Notes under the pieces: generated by a model
Told to the model about the DNA's origin: nothing
Seen by the model: the letters and a program-made list of their open reading frames with translations, nothing else
The model's database searches: none
In this document: one piece after another, positions 50,369 to 58,672 of the stretch
How the letters are laid out: every line of letters starts with the position of its first letter
How positions within the stretch are numbered: the stretch's first letter is position 1
From: Dawidia soli
GTDB lineage: Bacteria > Bacteroidota > Bacteroidia > Cytophagales > Cyclobacteriaceae
Reading direction: 5' to 3'
DNA: 64,000 nt
Assembly: GCF_018598185.1 (NCBI RefSeq)
Contig: NZ_JAHESC010000008.1
Location: forward strand, 62,001-126,000
Position numbers and translations under genes: made by a program

Positions 50369-51624
50369 CAAACGATCATGCCCGCCGCGACGGTCTCGTT
50401 GGTGCTTTCGTCTACCAATATCACACTGCCCGTAATGCGGTTCTTGCGATAGCTGTCGATCAGCAGCGGCTGCGCCGTGCGGATCCTTACGCGGGCAATG
50501 TCGTTCATCGTCAGCTGGTCGATGTTTTCCAGGCGGTGCAGCGAGTTGATGTCCAGCTTGTATTGGATCTCTTTCAGCACACCGCGCACTTCGCGTGACG
50601 TGTGGCGTACATAGAGCTTGGTATTGAGGTTGACGGGGCGCTGGTTCATCCAGCACAGCATCAGGTCGATGTCTTGCTCGGCCTGCGGCTGGTTGTTGGG
50701 CTTGGCAATAACATCGCCGCGACTGATGTCGATCTCGTCTTCCAGCGTCAGCGTGACCGACATCGGCGCGAAGGCCTCCTCCAGCAGCTCACTACCAAAG
50801 TGGATCGCCTTTACCTTCGACTGAAATCCCGAAGGCAATACCGTCACATCATCTCCCGGGCGGAAAATACCACCCGCCACGCGGCCCGCATAGCCGCGAA
50901 AGTCATGATGCTCTTTCGACTGCGGACGCACCACGTATTGCACGGGGAAGCGGCTGTCGATATGGTTATGATCGCTTTCAATATGCACGGTCTCCAGCAT
51001 GTGCAGCAGCGTCGCGCCCTGGTACCAGCTCATGGCCTCCGAGCGGTTTACGACGTTGTCGCCCGCCAGCGCGCTGATCGGTACAAATTGGATATCCGAT
51101 ACTTCGAGCTTCGAGGAGAACGCTTTATACTCGTCGACGATGCGCTCGTACACAGACTGGTCGTATTCCACGAGGTCCATTTTATTCACGCAGACGATGA
51201 TGTGCGGGATCTTCAGCAACGAAGCGATGAACGAGTGGCGGAACGTCTGCTCGACCAATCCTTTGCGCGCATCGATAAGGATCAACGCCAGGTTGGCGGT
51301 CGAGGCCCCGGTCACCATGTTGCGGGTATATTGAATATGGCCCGGTGTATCGGCAATGATGAATTTACGCTTGGGCGTGGCAAAATAACGATAGGCCACG
51401 TCGATGGTGATGCCCTGCTCACGCTCGGATTTTAAGCCGTCGGTCAGCAGCGACAGGTCCACATAATCGAACCCTTTCTTGGCACTCGAGGCTTCCACGG
51501 CGGCAAGCTGGTCTTCAAAGATTGACTTGCTGTCGTACAACAGGCGGCCGATCAGGGTGCTCTTTCCGTCGTCTACACTGCCGGCTGTTGTAAAACGTAG
51601 AAGCTGGTTGTTGATATTGCTCAT
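50368..51624 (-). CDS. cysN: Sulfate adenylyltransferase subunit 1 (GTPase)
   Basis: A 418-aa translation-factor-like GTPase. G1 is AGSVDDGKST (residues 14-23), G2 near DVAYRYF, G3 DTPGHIQYTRNM and G4 CVNKMDLV; EF-Tu domain 2 and 3-like parts follow. With CysD it makes adenylyl sulfate (APS) from ATP and sulfate, driven by GTP hydrolysis. It is 418 aa, with no fused APS kinase, consistent with the separate cysC gene. It follows cysD by 18 bases and overlaps cysQ by one base. Confidence 0.95.
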   Translation of the reverse strand: MSNINNQLLRFTTAGSVDDGKSTLIGRLLYDSKSIFEDQLAAVEASSAKKGFDYVDLSLLTDGLKSEREQGITIDVAYRYFATPKRKFIIADTPGHIQYTRNMVTGASTANLALILIDARKGLVEQTFRHSFIASLLKIPHIIVCVNKMDLVEYDQSVYERIVDEYKAFSSKLEVSDIQFVPISALAGDNVVNRSEAMSWYQGATLLHMLETVHIESDHNHIDSRFPVQYVVRPQSKEHHDFRGYAGRVAGGIFRPGDDVTVLPSGFQSKVKAIHFGSELLEEAFAPMSVTLTLEDEIDISRGDVIAKPNNQPQAEQDIDLMLCWMNQRPVNLNTKLYVRHTSREVRGVLKEIQYKLDINSLHRLENIDQLTMNDIARVRIRTAQPLLIDSYRKNRITGSVILVDESTNETVAAGMIV

Positions 51625-51642
51625 GGTGGTGGTCGTCTTGGT

Positions 51643-52551
51643 TTAGAAGTAGCCTGATTTTTTCCGGTCTTCCATGGCGGTCTCCGAGCGCTTGTCGTCC
51701 GCGCGCGTGCCCCGCTCCGTCTTCCGCGAAGAGGCTACCTCTTCGATGATCTTTTCAATGGTGTCGGCAAACGATTCTACCGCGCCCGTGATCGGCATGT
51801 CGCCGCAGGTACGGAAACGCACGATGCGCTTCGTGGGGATCTCGCCGGCCTTCAACTGCAGCCAGGGTGACGTCGACAACAAGGCGCCGTCGCGTTCGAT
51901 CACCTCGCGCTCGTGCGACAGGTAGAGCGTCGGGATCGGGATGTTCTCGCTATAGATGTATTGCCACACATCCATCTCCGTCCAGTTCGAGATGGGGAAC
52001 ACCCGGAAGTGCTCGCCGATGTGTTTGCGGCCGTTAAACAAGTTCCAGAGCTCCGGGCGCTGGTTCTTCGGGTCCCACTGGCCGAACTCGTCGCGGTGTG
52101 AAAAGAACCGCTCCTTGGCGCGTGCCTTCTCTTCGTCGCGCCGCGCGCCGCCCATGGCGGCATCGAACTTATGTTGTTCGATCGTGTCCAGCAGTGTGAC
52201 GGTCTGCAGGGCGTTTCGGCTGGCGTTGACACCCGTCTCTTCGCGCACACGGCCTTTGTCGATGCTCTCCTGTACCGAGCCTACGATCAGCTTTACGCCG
52301 AGCTCGTTCACGAGCCAGTCGCGATACTCCATCGTCTCCGGAAAATTATGACCGGTGTCGATGTGTACCAGGGGAAACGGGATCCGCGCCGGCGCGAACG
52401 CCTTGCGCGAGAGATACGCCAGGACAATAGAATCCTTGCCGCCCGAAAACAGCAGTGCGGGTTTTTCGAACTGCGCGACAACTTCACGGATCACGAAGAT
52501 CGCTTCGGCTTCCAGTTCTTTTAAGTGACTCAGGTAATATGGATTACTCAT
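51643..52551 (-). CDS. cysD: Sulfate adenylyltransferase subunit 2
   Basis: A 302-aa PP-loop ATP pyrophosphatase family subunit. The PP-loop is LLFSGGKDSIVLAYL (residues 36-41, SGGKDS). The family also shows VHIDTGHNFPETM and the C-terminal VRFRTCGDMPITGAVES, followed by the RKSGYF end. It performs the adenylyl transfer to sulfate. It lies 36 bases downstream of cysC and 18 bases upstream of cysN. Confidence 0.95.
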   Translation of the reverse strand: MSNPYYLSHLKELEAEAIFVIREVVAQFEKPALLFSGGKDSIVLAYLSRKAFAPARIPFPLVHIDTGHNFPETMEYRDWLVNELGVKLIVGSVQESIDKGRVREETGVNASRNALQTVTLLDTIEQHKFDAAMGGARRDEEKARAKERFFSHRDEFGQWDPKNQRPELWNLFNGRKHIGEHFRVFPISNWTEMDVWQYIYSENIPIPTLYLSHEREVIERDGALLSTSPWLQLKAGEIPTKRIVRFRTCGDMPITGAVESFADTIEKIIEEVASSRKTERGTRADDKRSETAMEDRKKSGYF

Positions 52552-52587
52552 GTTCTAAAGTTCAGGTCAATTCACACATATAACATT

Positions 52588-53190
52588 TTACACGGCTGCT
52601 TTCAGGCTGATCCGGCTGCGGAGGAACGAAAGCAACGTTTCCATCGATTCTTCCACGCTTTGCAAATGCGTGGGAATATGTACATCAGGCTGTACGGGTG
52701 GCTCATACGGCGAGTCGATTCCTGTAAAGTTCTTTACCTCGCCGGCACGTGCCTTTTTATACAGCCCCTTCACGTCGCGCTGCTCGCATACTTCCAGCGG
52801 CGCATCGACAAACACTTCAACAAAATTCTCCGCCCCTACGATCGCCCGCACCTGCTCGCGGTCTGCCGCAAACGGCGAGATGAAAGCCGACAATACGATC
52901 ATGCCCGCATCGACAAACAGCCGCGACACCTCACCGATGCGACGGATGTTCTCCACGCGGCCTTCGTCGGTGAACGAAAGGTCCTTGTTCAGACCGTTGC
53001 GAATGTTGTCGCCGTCCAGCAGGTATGTCTTGAAGCCCTGCAGGTGCAGGTGGGCTTCCAGCTGTACCGCCAGGGTGGATTTACCCGAGCCTGAAAGACC
53101 GGTAAACCACAGGACAACCGCGCGCTGTTGCAGCAATGCCTCACGCTGCGCCTGGCTGACCTTAGTTTGTATGGGATAAATATGATTCAC
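52588..53190 (-). CDS. cysC: Adenylyl-sulfate kinase
   Basis: A 200-aa APS kinase. The P-loop is FTGLSGSGKST (29-39), followed by YLLDGDNIRNGLNKDLSFTDEGR and the lid segment VFVDAPLEVCEQRDVKGLYKKA. It phosphorylates APS to PAPS, the sulfate donor for sulfotransferases. It is first in a leftward operon with cysD, cysN and cysQ. About 117 bases of leader precede it and include a tiny Cys-rich frame and hairpin. No PAPS/APS reductase or sulfotransferase is in the window. Confidence 0.95.
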   Translation of the reverse strand: MNHIYPIQTKVSQAQREALLQQRAVVLWFTGLSGSGKSTLAVQLEAHLHLQGFKTYLLDGDNIRNGLNKDLSFTDEGRVENIRRIGEVSRLFVDAGMIVLSAFISPFAADREQVRAIVGAENFVEVFVDAPLEVCEQRDVKGLYKKARAGEVKNFTGIDSPYEPPVQPDVHIPTHLQSVEESMETLLSFLRSRISLKAAV

Positions 53191-53232
53191 GATGATACAG
53201 AAAGTTGGTGGTGGATAAATACAGTGCAGAGG

Positions 53233-53248
53233 TGAGCCGGGAGGCTCA
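53233..53248 (-). promoter_or_regulatory. Leader hairpin starting at the stop codon of the Cys-rich leader peptide
   Basis: On the minus strand TGAGCC (53248-53243), loop TCCC, GGCTCA (53238-53233) form a perfect 6-bp stem whose first three bases are the TGA of the leader reading frame. A ribosome stalled on the Cys codons or at the stop would prevent or allow this structure to form. No T-run follows, so control of translation or of Rho action fits better than intrinsic termination. Confidence 0.6.
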
Positions 53249-53287
53249 ACACAAGTAGCAACAACAATGAATATGCGCCTTCTTCAT
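53246..53287 (-). CDS. Cys-rich leader peptide of the sulfate-activation operon, 13 aa
   Basis: ATG at 53287, TGA at 53246-53248, encoding MKKAHIHCCCYLC: four of thirteen residues are Cys, three of them consecutive. It lies between the predicted promoter at 53314-53343 and the cysC start at 53190, and its stop merges with a hairpin. Three adjacent Cys codons are very unlikely by chance and fit a sensor of charged tRNA-Cys. A ribosome pausing there would report cysteine shortage to the cysC-D-N-Q genes. The logic matches amino-acid attenuators and the Cys-rich leaders known upstream of sulfur genes in Actinobacteria. The assignment is from position and composition, not homology. Confidence 0.7.
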   Translation of the reverse strand: MKKAHIHCCCYLC

Positions 53288-53313
53288 AAAAACCACTAAA
53301 CTGGTAGATATTA

Positions 53314-53343
53314 CAAAGGTAAAACGAATGCAGCAGTGTGCAA
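53314..53343 (-). promoter_or_regulatory. Promoter of the leader-cysC-cysD-cysN-cysQ operon
   Basis: On the minus strand TTG (53343-53341) and TACCTTTG (53321-53314) are 19 bases apart, matching the -33/-7 elements of this phylum. Transcription would start near 53307, about 20 bases upstream of the leader ATG at 53287. Confidence 0.55.
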
Positions 53344-53364
53344 GGAAAAAATTGGAAAGGTTAA

Positions 53365-53407
53365 GGGAAATTCGATCGTACAAACACTCGGTAGTACCGA
53401 ATTTCCC
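53365..53407 (-). terminator. Hairpin after kdsA
   Basis: GGGAAATTCG (53365-53374) and CGAATTTCCC (53398-53407) form a perfect 10-bp inverted repeat with a 23-base loop. On the minus strand it follows the kdsA stop directly and precedes the cys promoter, so it would separate the two transcription units. Confidence 0.5.
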
Positions 53408-53427
53408 CTTTTTATCGATTGCGGAGC

Positions 53428-54261
53428 TTAGTGGTGCAGCGTGTGCAGCTCCCAGTAACGTTTGAGCATCCGCAGAAAGTCCTCCATCTGGTGCAGGGGG
53501 ATCATGTTGGGGCCATCGCTCAAGGCCTTTTCAGGGTTCGGGTGTGTTTCGATAAAGAAACCATCCACGCCGGCAGCGGCCGCAGCACGGGCCAGGAACG
53601 GCGCAAACTCGCGCTGACCGCCCGACGAGCCTCCTTTGCCGCCCGGCTGCTGCACCGAGTGGGTCACGTCAAAGATCACCGGTGTATACTGCCGCATGAT
53701 GGGCAGCGAGCGCATGTCCACCACCAGGGTGTGATAGCCAAAGCTGGCGCCACGCTCGGTCAGGAACACGTTATTGTTACCCTCGCCGCGCACTTTGTCT
53801 ACGGCGTATTTCATGTCTTCGGGCGCCATGAACTGGCCCTTCTTGATCTTGACCGCTTTGCCGGTACGGGCCGCGGCTTTCAGCAGGTCGGTCTGCCGGC
53901 ACAGGAAGGCCGGGATCTGCAGCACGTCTGCTACCTCGGCAGCCTCCGCGCACTGGTACGACTCGTGCACGTCGGTGACGATCGGCACCTGCAGGTCTTT
54001 CTTCACGCGGCGCAGGATATCCAACCCACCCTCTACACTCGGCCCGCGGTACGAACCCGACGAGGTGCGGTTGGCTTTGTCGAACGACGACTTGAAGACA
54101 TAAGAAATATCGAGCTTCTCACACAGGGCCTTTACCTGCGAGCCGGTCTCCATGCAAATGTCATAGCTCTCGGCCGCGCAGGGGCCTCCAAACAGCACCA
54201 TGCGTTCACCCCCGAGGGTGATGCGGTCGGCGATCTGTACGGTATCTTTAAACTTATCCAT
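53428..54261 (-). CDS. kdsA: 3-deoxy-8-phosphooctulonate (KDO-8-P) synthase
   Basis: A 277-aa KdsA. GGPCAAES carries Cys28 at the position that defines the metal-dependent class (E. coli-type enzymes have Asn there). Further hallmarks are [50 protein letters not shown] and [18 protein letters not shown]. It condenses phosphoenolpyruvate and arabinose-5-phosphate to make KDO-8-phosphate for lipopolysaccharide core or capsule. It follows kdsC by 23 bases. Confidence 0.95.
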   Translation of the reverse strand: MDKFKDTVQIADRITLGGERMVLFGGPCAAESYDICMETGSQVKALCEKLDISYVFKSSFDKANRTSSGSYRGPSVEGGLDILRRVKKDLQVPIVTDVHESYQCAEAAEVADVLQIPAFLCRQTDLLKAAARTGKAVKIKKGQFMAPEDMKYAVDKVRGEGNNNVFLTERGASFGYHTLVVDMRSLPIMRQYTPVIFDVTHSVQQPGGKGGSSGGQREFAPFLARAAAAAGVDGFFIETHPNPEKALSDGPNMIPLHQMEDFLRMLKRYWELHTLHH

Positions 54262-54284
54262 AATTTGTTTTTTCTTCGTTGGTC

Positions 54285-54824
54285 CTAAACATCCAAAATC
54301 TGGTCGAACTCACCACGTGCCGCCAGCACGAGGTCGCCTACTTCGCGCAGCACGCCACGACCGCCCTTGGCAAAGGTCACCAGGTGTACGCGTTCTTTGA
54401 TATAGTCGAAGGTATCGCACGGGCAAACCGCCAGGCCGGCACGCGACAGGGTGGCCAGGTCGTTGATATCGTCGCCGATGAAGGCTACTTCCTTCAGCTT
54501 CAGCTTATAGTGCTTGGCGAGCTTCTCGAACGTCGAAGCTTTGTCCATGATACCCTGGTGGCAGAAGTCCACTTTGAGCTCGGCGCAGCGTTTGGCCGTC
54601 GCGCCCGACTCGCGGCCCGAGATTGCCCCGGTAAGGATACCCGCACGCTTCAGGTGGGAAATGATCTGTCCGTCCTTGACGTTGAAGTTCTTGATCTCGC
54701 GGCCGTTCTCGTCGTAAATGATCTTACTGTCGGTCAGCACGCCGTCCACATCAAAGAAGATCGCCTTGATCAGGCCCGCCCGACGGACCTGCTCCTTGGT
54801 GTATTTGGATAAAATCTGTTTCAA
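54285..54824 (-). CDS. kdsC: KDO-8-phosphate phosphatase (HAD-III)
   Basis: A 179-aa HAD phosphatase of the short, capless, tetrameric KdsC type. The nucleophile pair is D25/D27 in [10 protein letters not shown], followed by [17 protein letters not shown], the Ser/Thr motif AISGRESGA and [20 protein letters not shown]. It removes the phosphate from KDO-8-phosphate, directly after the KdsA step. The adjacent kdsA gene makes the assignment secure. Confidence 0.93.
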   Translation of the reverse strand: MKQILSKYTKEQVRRAGLIKAIFFDVDGVLTDSKIIYDENGREIKNFNVKDGQIISHLKRAGILTGAISGRESGATAKRCAELKVDFCHQGIMDKASTFEKLAKHYKLKLKEVAFIGDDINDLATLSRAGLAVCPCDTFDYIKERVHLVTFAKGGRGVLREVGDLVLAARGEFDQILDV

Positions 54825-54959
54825 ACGATTTAGCTAAATTTTTTCGTGGAAAATCCATCCGAAAATTAGGAAAAGCTTTCTATTTTGAACGGAAAAAGTT
54901 TGAGCCGGCCCCGCTCACGGCTTTAAACACGATATTATTATTTCCGGAACCGCCCCGAC

Positions 54960-57404
54960 ATGCGCTTATTTAAGTTCTTCGTCTCCTTTGCCATGACCCT
55001 GGCCCTCGTGTATTTCCTGGACAACCGCTGGGTGATCGGCAAGGCTCCCCTCCCACCGCTGGGCAAGCTGCTCGACCCGTTCCACGGCTTTTGGCAAAAT
55101 ATCGAACCCCGGGGCTATAAGCCTCCCGCGGAGCTGCAGATACCCGGCCTGCAAGACAAGGTCACGCTGGTGTTCGACAGCCTGGCCGTACCGCACATCT
55201 TTGCCTCGAACGATGCCGACCTATACCTGGCGCAAGGCTATATCACCGCCATGCACCGCCTCTGGCAGATGGAGATCCAGACACATGCCGCCGCGGGGCG
55301 CGTCGCCGAGATCGCAGGCCCTGCCGGACTCGAGAACGACCGCTATATGCGCCGCCTGGGCATGGCCTACGGCGCGCAGCATGCGCTCGAATCGATGATG
55401 AAGAACGACACAACGCGGATGATGATCGAAAAATATGCCGAGGGTATCAACGCTTATATCCAGTCGCTCCACTACGGCGACCTGGCGTTCGAATACAAAC
55501 TCCTGGACTACCGGCCCGAGCCGTGGACGCCCCTCAAGTCGGCGTTGCTGCTCAAGAACATGGCCTACAGCCTGTGTATGCGCGACAAGGACATGGAAAT
55601 GACCAACGCCCTGCGGCTCTTCGGCCCCGAGGTGGTCGACCTGCTTTACCCCGACCAGGAAGGTGTCGGCGAACCCATCGTCGACCAGCCCGGCAGTTGG
55701 AAGTTTGCCGGCGTATTGTCAGACTCGGTACCGATGGCCCTGCCGCCCGAGCTGATCCAGGTAAAAAAGAAACCCGGCGCCGACCCGACCACGGGCAGCA
55801 ACAACTGGGCGGTGCACGGCAGCAAGACCGCCACCGGCACGCCCATGCTTTGCAACGACCCGCACCTCAACCTGTCGCTGCCGTCGCTGTGGTACGTCGT
55901 CCAGCTCCACGGTCCCGGCGCCAACTGCATGGGCGCATCCCTGCCCGGTACCCCGGGCATCATCATCGGCTTTACCGACTCCGTGGCATGGGGCGTGACC
56001 AATGCGCAACGCGACCTCATCGACTGGTTCCGCATTACCTATAAAGACAGCAGCCGCCGGCAATACCGGCTCGACGAGCGCTGGGCCGACACCCGGCCCG
56101 TTGTCGAAACGATCGCGGTACGCGGCGAAGATGCCGTATCCGACACCGTCTATTATACCCACTGGGGACCGATCACATACGACCACACGTTCCGCAGCAA
56201 CAACAACCACGTCGACTATGCCTTCCGTTGGATCGCCCACGATCCGTCGCTCGAGTTGCTGACCTTTTACAAGCTGAACCGCGCGCGCAGCTTTGACGAC
56301 TATAAAGAAGCGCTGAACACCTACCAGGCGCCCGCGCAGAACTTTGTCTTTGCCTCCGTGCAGGGCGATGTCGCCATGCGCATCCAGGGTAAGTTCCCGG
56401 CACGCCGCAAGAATGAAGGCCGCTTTGTGCTCGACGGCAGCATCCGCACCAACGGCTGGCAGGCGTTTATACCGGTGGAGCAGAACATCACCTATCGCAA
56501 TCCGCCGCGCGGCTTCGTCAGCTCCGCCAACCAATACCCGGTAGACAATACCTATCCGTATTATATCACCGCATCTTCCTGGGAAGCGTATCGCAACCGC
56601 CGCATCAACAGCGTCCTGGGCCAGGACACCAGCCTTACCGTGGCGGACATGATGGCCCTGCAAACCGACAACTACAACCTGAAGGCGGCCGAAAGCTTAC
56701 CGGCGTGGTTGAAACAGCTCGACTCGGCCCGCCTCTCTCCTGCCGAGATGACGGCCTTCGACATCCTGAAAGCCTGGAACTATACCAACACCGCCGACGC
56801 CGAAGGAGCCGCCTACTACGAAGCCTGGTGGGACAGCCTGTACCCCGGGTTGATCTGGGACGAGCTGCTCAAAGGCGACACCTTGCTGGACGTTCCTTCC
56901 ACATATACAACCCTCCGGCTGATGCGCGAAAAGCCCGACCTGGCATTCTTCGACATCCAACGGACACCGCAGAAAGAGACCGTCGCCGACATTGTACGCC
57001 TGGCCTTCAGCAAGAGTGTGCAGACAGTCGAGCAATGGAAAAAAGACCACGCCGGCAGCACAAAGGTGCCGTGGGGCGCCTATAAAGACAGTCGCATCAA
57101 CCACCTGCTGCGCCTGGAGCCGCTCAGCGCAGCAGTGAATGCCGGTGGTAATCACGACATCGTCAACGCGTTTTCAAAGACGCATGGACCGTCGTGGAGA
57201 ATGGTCGTAAGCCTGGAGAAGACCGGTGTCAAAGCCTGGGGATTATACCCCGGTGGACAGTCGGGCAACCCGGGCAGTCCGCACTACGCAGACATGATCG
57301 ACCCGTGGGTGAACGGAAAGTATCCCGCGCTGCATTTTCTACAAACTGCCGGCCAGGCGGCCGACAGGTTTTCCTCTATTGTGCTAACACCCTCTGAAGA
57401 ATGA
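54960..57404 (+). CDS. Penicillin acylase family protein (Ntn hydrolase)
   Basis: An 814-aa protein with an N-terminal hydrophobic segment (FFVSFAMTLALVYFLDN) that acts as signal or anchor. The alpha-chain region has PHIFASNDADLYLAQGYITAMHRLWQME. Autocleavage should occur before Ser280 in TTGSNNWAVHGSKTATG, leaving Ser as the new N-terminus of the beta chain, and NDPHLNLSLPSLWY follows. The family hydrolyses amides such as acyl-homoserine lactones, beta-lactam side chains and N-acyl amino acids. The substrate here is unknown. The next gene overlaps its stop by 4 bases (ATGA). Confidence 0.9.
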   Translation: MRLFKFFVSFAMTLALVYFLDNRWVIGKAPLPPLGKLLDPFHGFWQNIEPRGYKPPAELQIPGLQDKVTLVFDSLAVPHIFASNDADLYLAQGYITAMHRLWQMEIQTHAAAGRVAEIAGPAGLENDRYMRRLGMAYGAQHALESMMKNDTTRMMIEKYAEGINAYIQSLHYGDLAFEYKLLDYRPEPWTPLKSALLLKNMAYSLCMRDKDMEMTNALRLFGPEVVDLLYPDQEGVGEPIVDQPGSWKFAGVLSDSVPMALPPELIQVKKKPGADPTTGSNNWAVHGSKTATGTPMLCNDPHLNLSLPSLWYVVQLHGPGANCMGASLPGTPGIIIGFTDSVAWGVTNAQRDLIDWFRITYKDSSRRQYRLDERWADTRPVVETIAVRGEDAVSDTVYYTHWGPITYDHTFRSNNNHVDYAFRWIAHDPSLELLTFYKLNRARSFDDYKEALNTYQAPAQNFVFASVQGDVAMRIQGKFPARRKNEGRFVLDGSIRTNGWQAFIPVEQNITYRNPPRGFVSSANQYPVDNTYPYYITASSWEAYRNRRINSVLGQDTSLTVADMMALQTDNYNLKAAESLPAWLKQLDSARLSPAEMTAFDILKAWNYTNTADAEGAAYYEAWWDSLYPGLIWDELLKGDTLLDVPSTYTTLRLMREKPDLAFFDIQRTPQKETVADIVRLAFSKSVQTVEQWKKDHAGSTKVPWGAYKDSRINHLLRLEPLSAAVNAGGNHDIVNAFSKTHGPSWRMVVSLEKTGVKAWGLYPGGQSGNPGSPHYADMIDPWVNGKYPALHFLQTAGQAADRFSSIVLTPSEE

Positions 57405-57757
57405 AATTCCTGCTGCAACTGATCGTGATCTTTGTTTTGGCCTACGTACTCGAGCTCTTCTTTCCGTGGTACGTCATCGTGGTGGCCGCCTTCTTTGCCG
57501 GGTACGTTGTGCGTTCGGGGGCTAATTTTCTTGCGGGGTTCCTGGCCATCGCGTCGCTGTGGGCGCTCAAGGCATGGATGATCGACTCCCAAGCCTCGAC
57601 CGACCTGAGCACGCGCGTAGCGCGCATCTTCACGCTGCAAGACAACACGTTGCTGTTTGTCATGACCGCGGTGGTCGGTGGACTTGTAGGAGGTTTTGCA
57701 GCCTTGTCGGGGGCGTTGTTGAAACCGGCCAAGAAGAAATGGTACGAGAAAAGATAA
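57401..57757 (+). CDS. Small membrane protein of unknown function
   Basis: A 118-aa protein with about three hydrophobic helices (residues about 3-30, 35-55 and 82-105) and a Lys-rich end (LKPAKKKWYEKR) in the cytoplasm. Start codon overlaps the penicillin acylase stop (ATGA), so translation is coupled. No known family was recognised. A role in supporting the upstream enzyme is possible but not shown. Confidence 0.7.
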   Translation: MKFLLQLIVIFVLAYVLELFFPWYVIVVAAFFAGYVVRSGANFLAGFLAIASLWALKAWMIDSQASTDLSTRVARIFTLQDNTLLFVMTAVVGGLVGGFAALSGALLKPAKKKWYEKR

Positions 57758-57798
57758 ACTATTTTGCCCCGGCTTGGCGATAGTTTACGGGCAACTTC

Positions 57799-57806
57799 TA
57801 TATTTG
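57799..57806 (+). promoter_or_regulatory. Promoter -7 element TATATTTG upstream of tRNA-Ser
   Basis: TATATTTG matches TAnnTTTG exactly and has TTG at 57774-57776, 22 bases upstream. It lies about 110 bases before tRNA-Ser. In the leader, CCTGCCTACCGGCAGACAGG (57870-57889) contains the inverted repeat CTGCC/GGCAG around TACC. Confidence 0.4.
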
Positions 57807-57918
57807 CACTTCCTTTTTGAAAAAGCCCGTTTTTGAGGCCAAAAGGCAAGCCCGCTAAGGGATGCCACACCTGCCTACCGGCAGACAGGCCCGCAAGCGC
57901 AAAGAGGACACATAACAC

Positions 57919-58009
<91 letters not shown>

Positions 58010-58042
58010 CGTGGTTGGGATAACGATTAAGCCAGCGCCGCC

Positions 58043-58393
58043 ATGTTTGATTTTGAGAAATTAGAGGTCTACCAGATCGCCAAAACGCTGGTGACGGATT
58101 CACTGAAGATCGTTTTCTCAAGCGAGAAGATGGATCCCTACATCAAGGACCAGTGGCGAAAAGCCTGCATGGACATCCTTCTCAACCTGGCCGAAGGCAC
58201 CGGCCGCATGACAACGGCCGACAAAAAGCATTACATTACCATTGCGCGCAGCGCCGTGTTTGAATGCGTGGCCATTCTGCAAGTGCTGGGCGAGCTGGGC
58301 ATGATCCCCCTGGCGCAAGCGCAAGACCTGTACGAGCGGTACGAGAAAGTATCGAAGATGCTGCTCGGCATGTACAGAAGCCACACGGAATAA
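58043..58393 (+). CDS. Four-helix bundle protein (23S rRNA-intervening-sequence family)
   Basis: A 116-aa helical protein: FDFEKLEVYQIAKTLVTDSL, then DQWRKACMDILLNLAEGTGRM (conserved N-x-A-E-G) and FECVAILQVLGELGM. The family was named for products of intervening sequences in 23S rRNA genes but is now seen widely as short free-standing genes. It lies between tRNA-Ser and tRNA-Arg in the same direction. Function unknown. Confidence 0.85.
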   Translation: MFDFEKLEVYQIAKTLVTDSLKIVFSSEKMDPYIKDQWRKACMDILLNLAEGTGRMTTADKKHYITIARSAVFECVAILQVLGELGMIPLAQAQDLYERYEKVSKMLLGMYRSHTE

Positions 58394-58406
58394 CAAAACA
58401 TATCCA

Positions 58407-58480
58407 GGCCCGATAGCTCAACTGGATAGAGCATCAGCCTTCTAAGCTGACGGTTCGGGGTTCGAGTCCCTGTCGGGTCA
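58407..58480 (+). tRNA. tRNA-Arg (anticodon UCU)
   Basis: 74 bases. Acceptor GGCCCGA pairs with TCGGGTC, with discriminator A at 58480. The anticodon stem TCAGC/GCTGA encloses CTTCTAA, giving UCU for AGA/AGG. The T-arm is CGGGGTTCGAGTCCCTG. The 3' CCA is not encoded. It is directly followed by a strong terminator and then by AT-rich DNA holding the Septu-like genes. Confidence 0.95.
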
Positions 58481-58483
58481 CTG

Positions 58484-58517
58484 AAAGCCTTCCAATCGAC
58501 GATTGAAAGGCTTTTTT
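58484..58517 (+). terminator. Rho-independent terminator after tRNA-Arg
   Basis: Arms 58484-58498 and 58500-58514 pair at 14 of 15 positions (AAAGCCTT with AAGGCTTT at the base) and run into a six-base T tract. This is the best terminator in the window. Confidence 0.85.
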
Positions 58518-58672
58518 GCGTTGTTTCCGGCGATTCAAACCGTCGATCCAACATGCGAACAAGTCATGGGAAAACAAAACCGTTATTTTTGTTATTCTAA
58601 AAAGAGCATCTTCCATACATTGCACACTGAGCATAACATAGTCAACTTAAGAAGCCAAACCGATTCGAGGTC

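Noticed and set aside
50366-50656. N-terminal extension of the cysQ frame to 349 codons
   Set aside because: The extra 96 codons run through cysN in another phase and are low complexity; the ATG at 50368 gives the normal family start.
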